Shown one piece after another: positions 63,043 to 64,000 of a stretch of DNA of 64,000 nt; the first letter of the stretch is position 1, and the number at the start of each line of letters is the position of its first letter. The stretch comes from Lachnoclostridium phytofermentans ISDg. GTDB lineage: Bacteria > Bacillota > Clostridia > Lachnospirales > Lachnospiraceae. The position numbers and the translations under genes were made by a program. The stretch lies in NCBI RefSeq assembly GCF_000018685.1, contig NC_010001.1:4311501-4375500 (forward strand). The letters are read 5' to 3'. The notes under the pieces were generated by a model. The model did not search any database, was not told the DNA's origin, and saw only the letters and a list, made by a program, of their open reading frames with translations.

Positions 63043-64000
63043 ATGACAGAGAATAATTCGAATTTTAGTAATTCAAATGATAATCAATTCAGTAATTCAA
63101 ATGATAATCAACTTAGTAATTCAAATGATAATCAACTTAGAGACTCAAATGAGAATCAGTTCAGAAACTCAAATGTGAATCAATTTTGTAGCTCAAATGA
63201 GAATCAACTTAGTAACTCAACTGAGAATCAACTTATTAACTCAAACGAGAATCAACCAAAACCCCAAAACACTTACAGCTTCTGGGCAGAACAAATGGGA
63301 CAAAATCAAAACGCTTCTAGTTTCTCTACTCAGAATAGCGAAGCAAACAGCAGCAATAACAATTTCAATGAACAAACTTTAAACTCACACAATTTTAGTG
63401 CTAACCAAGGGAGCCAAAATTTTTATAATGTACCTCCTACAAGCGATAACCCTCCAGAAAAGAAAAAATCAAAAGCTGGCAAAGCTGTAGGTTTTCTTCT
63501 AAAAGCTGCTTCCTTCGGTGTTGTTGCTTCCTTAACTTTCCTTGGCTGTAATGCATTATACAATAATTATGGGGATTCTAATTCTGGGGGTAATAAAACT
63601 ACGGCAAACAGTAATGGATTATTTCTTGAGCCTGCTAGCAAAGACAATAAGCTTGCTTCCACAACCGTATCCCAAAACGTCTCTATACAAAGTACCGACG
63701 TTTCTGATATTGTTGAACAAACTATGCCTGCTACCGTAGCGATTACCAGCACTATGAACCAAAACATTAACTTTTGGGGACAGGGATATAATCAAGAAGT
63801 AACTGGTGGAGGTTCCGGTATTATTATTGGAAAAACCGACAAAGAATTACTTATTGCCACTAACAATCACGTAGTTGCGGATGCAACCAAGATTCTTGTA
63901 ACTTTTATTGATGATTCTACTGCAGAGGCAACCATAAAGGGCCGTAACTCTTCTGCTGATCTTGCTGTTGTTTCTATCGATATAAGTAAATTAGAAAAAG
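63043..64000 (+). CDS. HtrA/DegP-like serine protease, N-terminal part (runs off right edge)
   Basis: Open from the ATG at 63043 (AAAGGAG nine bases upstream) to the end of the window, 319 codons. Residues 9-72 are eight Asn/Ser-rich octapeptides, followed by more Gln/Asn-rich sequence to about 140. One membrane helix (about 149-172: GFLLKAASFGVVASLTFLG) places the rest outside. The trypsin-like domain begins with SDIVEQTMPATVAIT; the catalytic His276 is in LIATNNHVV and Asp306 in SSADLAVVSI. The Ser and the PDZ domain lie beyond the edge. HtrA proteins degrade misfolded envelope proteins. The long low-complexity cytoplasmic leader is unusual. Confidence 0.9.
   Translation, partial: MTENNSNFSNSNDNQFSNSNDNQLSNSNDNQLRDSNENQFRNSNVNQFCSSNENQLSNSTENQLINSNENQPKPQNTYSFWAEQMGQNQNASSFSTQNSEANSSNNNFNEQTLNSHNFSANQGSQNFYNVPPTSDNPPEKKKSKAGKAVGFLLKAASFGVVASLTFLGCNALYNNYGDSNSGGNKTTANSNGLFLEPASKDNKLASTTVSQNVSIQSTDVSDIVEQTMPATVAITSTMNQNINFWGQGYNQEVTGGGSGIIIGKTDKELLIATNNHVVADATKILVTFIDDSTAEATIKGRNSSADLAVVSIDISKLEK
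63067..63258 (+). repeat. Eight 24-bp tandem repeats in the HtrA gene
   Basis: Consecutive units encode SNSNDNQF, SNSNDNQL, SNSNDNQL, RDSNENQF, RNSNVNQF, CSSNENQL, SNSTENQL and INSNENQP. The first three are almost identical in DNA and later ones diverge, which fits recent expansion at the 5' end. Change in copy number keeps the frame. Confidence 0.92.

Overview
The window looks like chromosome from a low-GC, Gram-positive, spore-forming anaerobe of the Lachnospiraceae (Clostridium cluster XIVa). The evidence is the strong AGGAGG-type ribosome binding sites, a short primary sigma factor next to dnaG, a class A RNase P RNA, Csp-type subtilase and SleB-like cell-wall hydrolase genes, FeoA/FeoB with a FeoB-associated Cys-rich peptide, and many Lachnospiraceae-style zinc-ribbon small proteins. 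The species cannot be fixed from the sequence alone. Almost all genes lie on the minus strand.

Region 1 (1-15.5 kb) is surface polysaccharide. A truncated CapD-like gene runs off the left edge, divergent from a Wzy/O-antigen-ligase-like gene. An ISL3-type insertion sequence with a frameshifted transposase follows. Then a ten-gene minus-strand operon runs from 14.9 kb down to 3.7 kb: initiating phosphoglycosyltransferase, ketoreductase/epimerase, WbuB/CapL-like glycosyltransferase, the complete UDP-L-FucNAc trio (CapE, CapF, CapG type), two more glycosyltransferases, a Wzx flippase and a Wzy polymerase. Gene content predicts a repeat unit that begins D-FucNAc then L-FucNAc, as in Staphylococcus aureus CP5/CP8 and Pseudomonas O11. 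A lone tyrosine recombinase with phased upstream repeats (15.6-17.1 kb) borders the cluster.

Region 2 (17.2-26 kb) has two large paralogous secreted Ig-like (Big_2) proteins facing each other across a perfect bidirectional terminator, with a shared palindrome in both upstream regions. Next come a promoter-led, heavily structured RNA candidate of about 190 nt (22.49-22.68 kb), threonine synthase, and a SleB-like hydrolase divergent from an unknown transcript at a palindromic shared -35.

Region 3 (26-35 kb) holds a protein with two AP2-like domains, then an apparent five-gene operon: response regulator, histidine kinase, a 921-residue membrane protein, ABC ATPase and ABC-2 permease. Two perfect DnaA boxes and rnpB lie just upstream.

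Region 4 (35-50 kb) is core housekeeping: a uridine-kinase-like protein, trmK, rpoD, dnaG, a dGTPase-like HD hydrolase, a Fur-controlled feoA-feoB-Cys-rich peptide operon, small membrane and zinc-ribbon proteins, a CheY-like regulator, hisC and a second aminotransferase.

Region 5 (50-64 kb) holds a cytidylate-kinase-like protein, a complete branched-chain amino acid ABC transporter (livJHMGF) with 20-bp repeats ahead of livJ, a Csp-like subtilase, a C39-like peptidase, a ClpX variant, zinc-ribbon proteins, a WcaJ-like initiating transferase, and the start of an HtrA protease with eight Asn/Ser-rich octapeptides that runs off the right edge.
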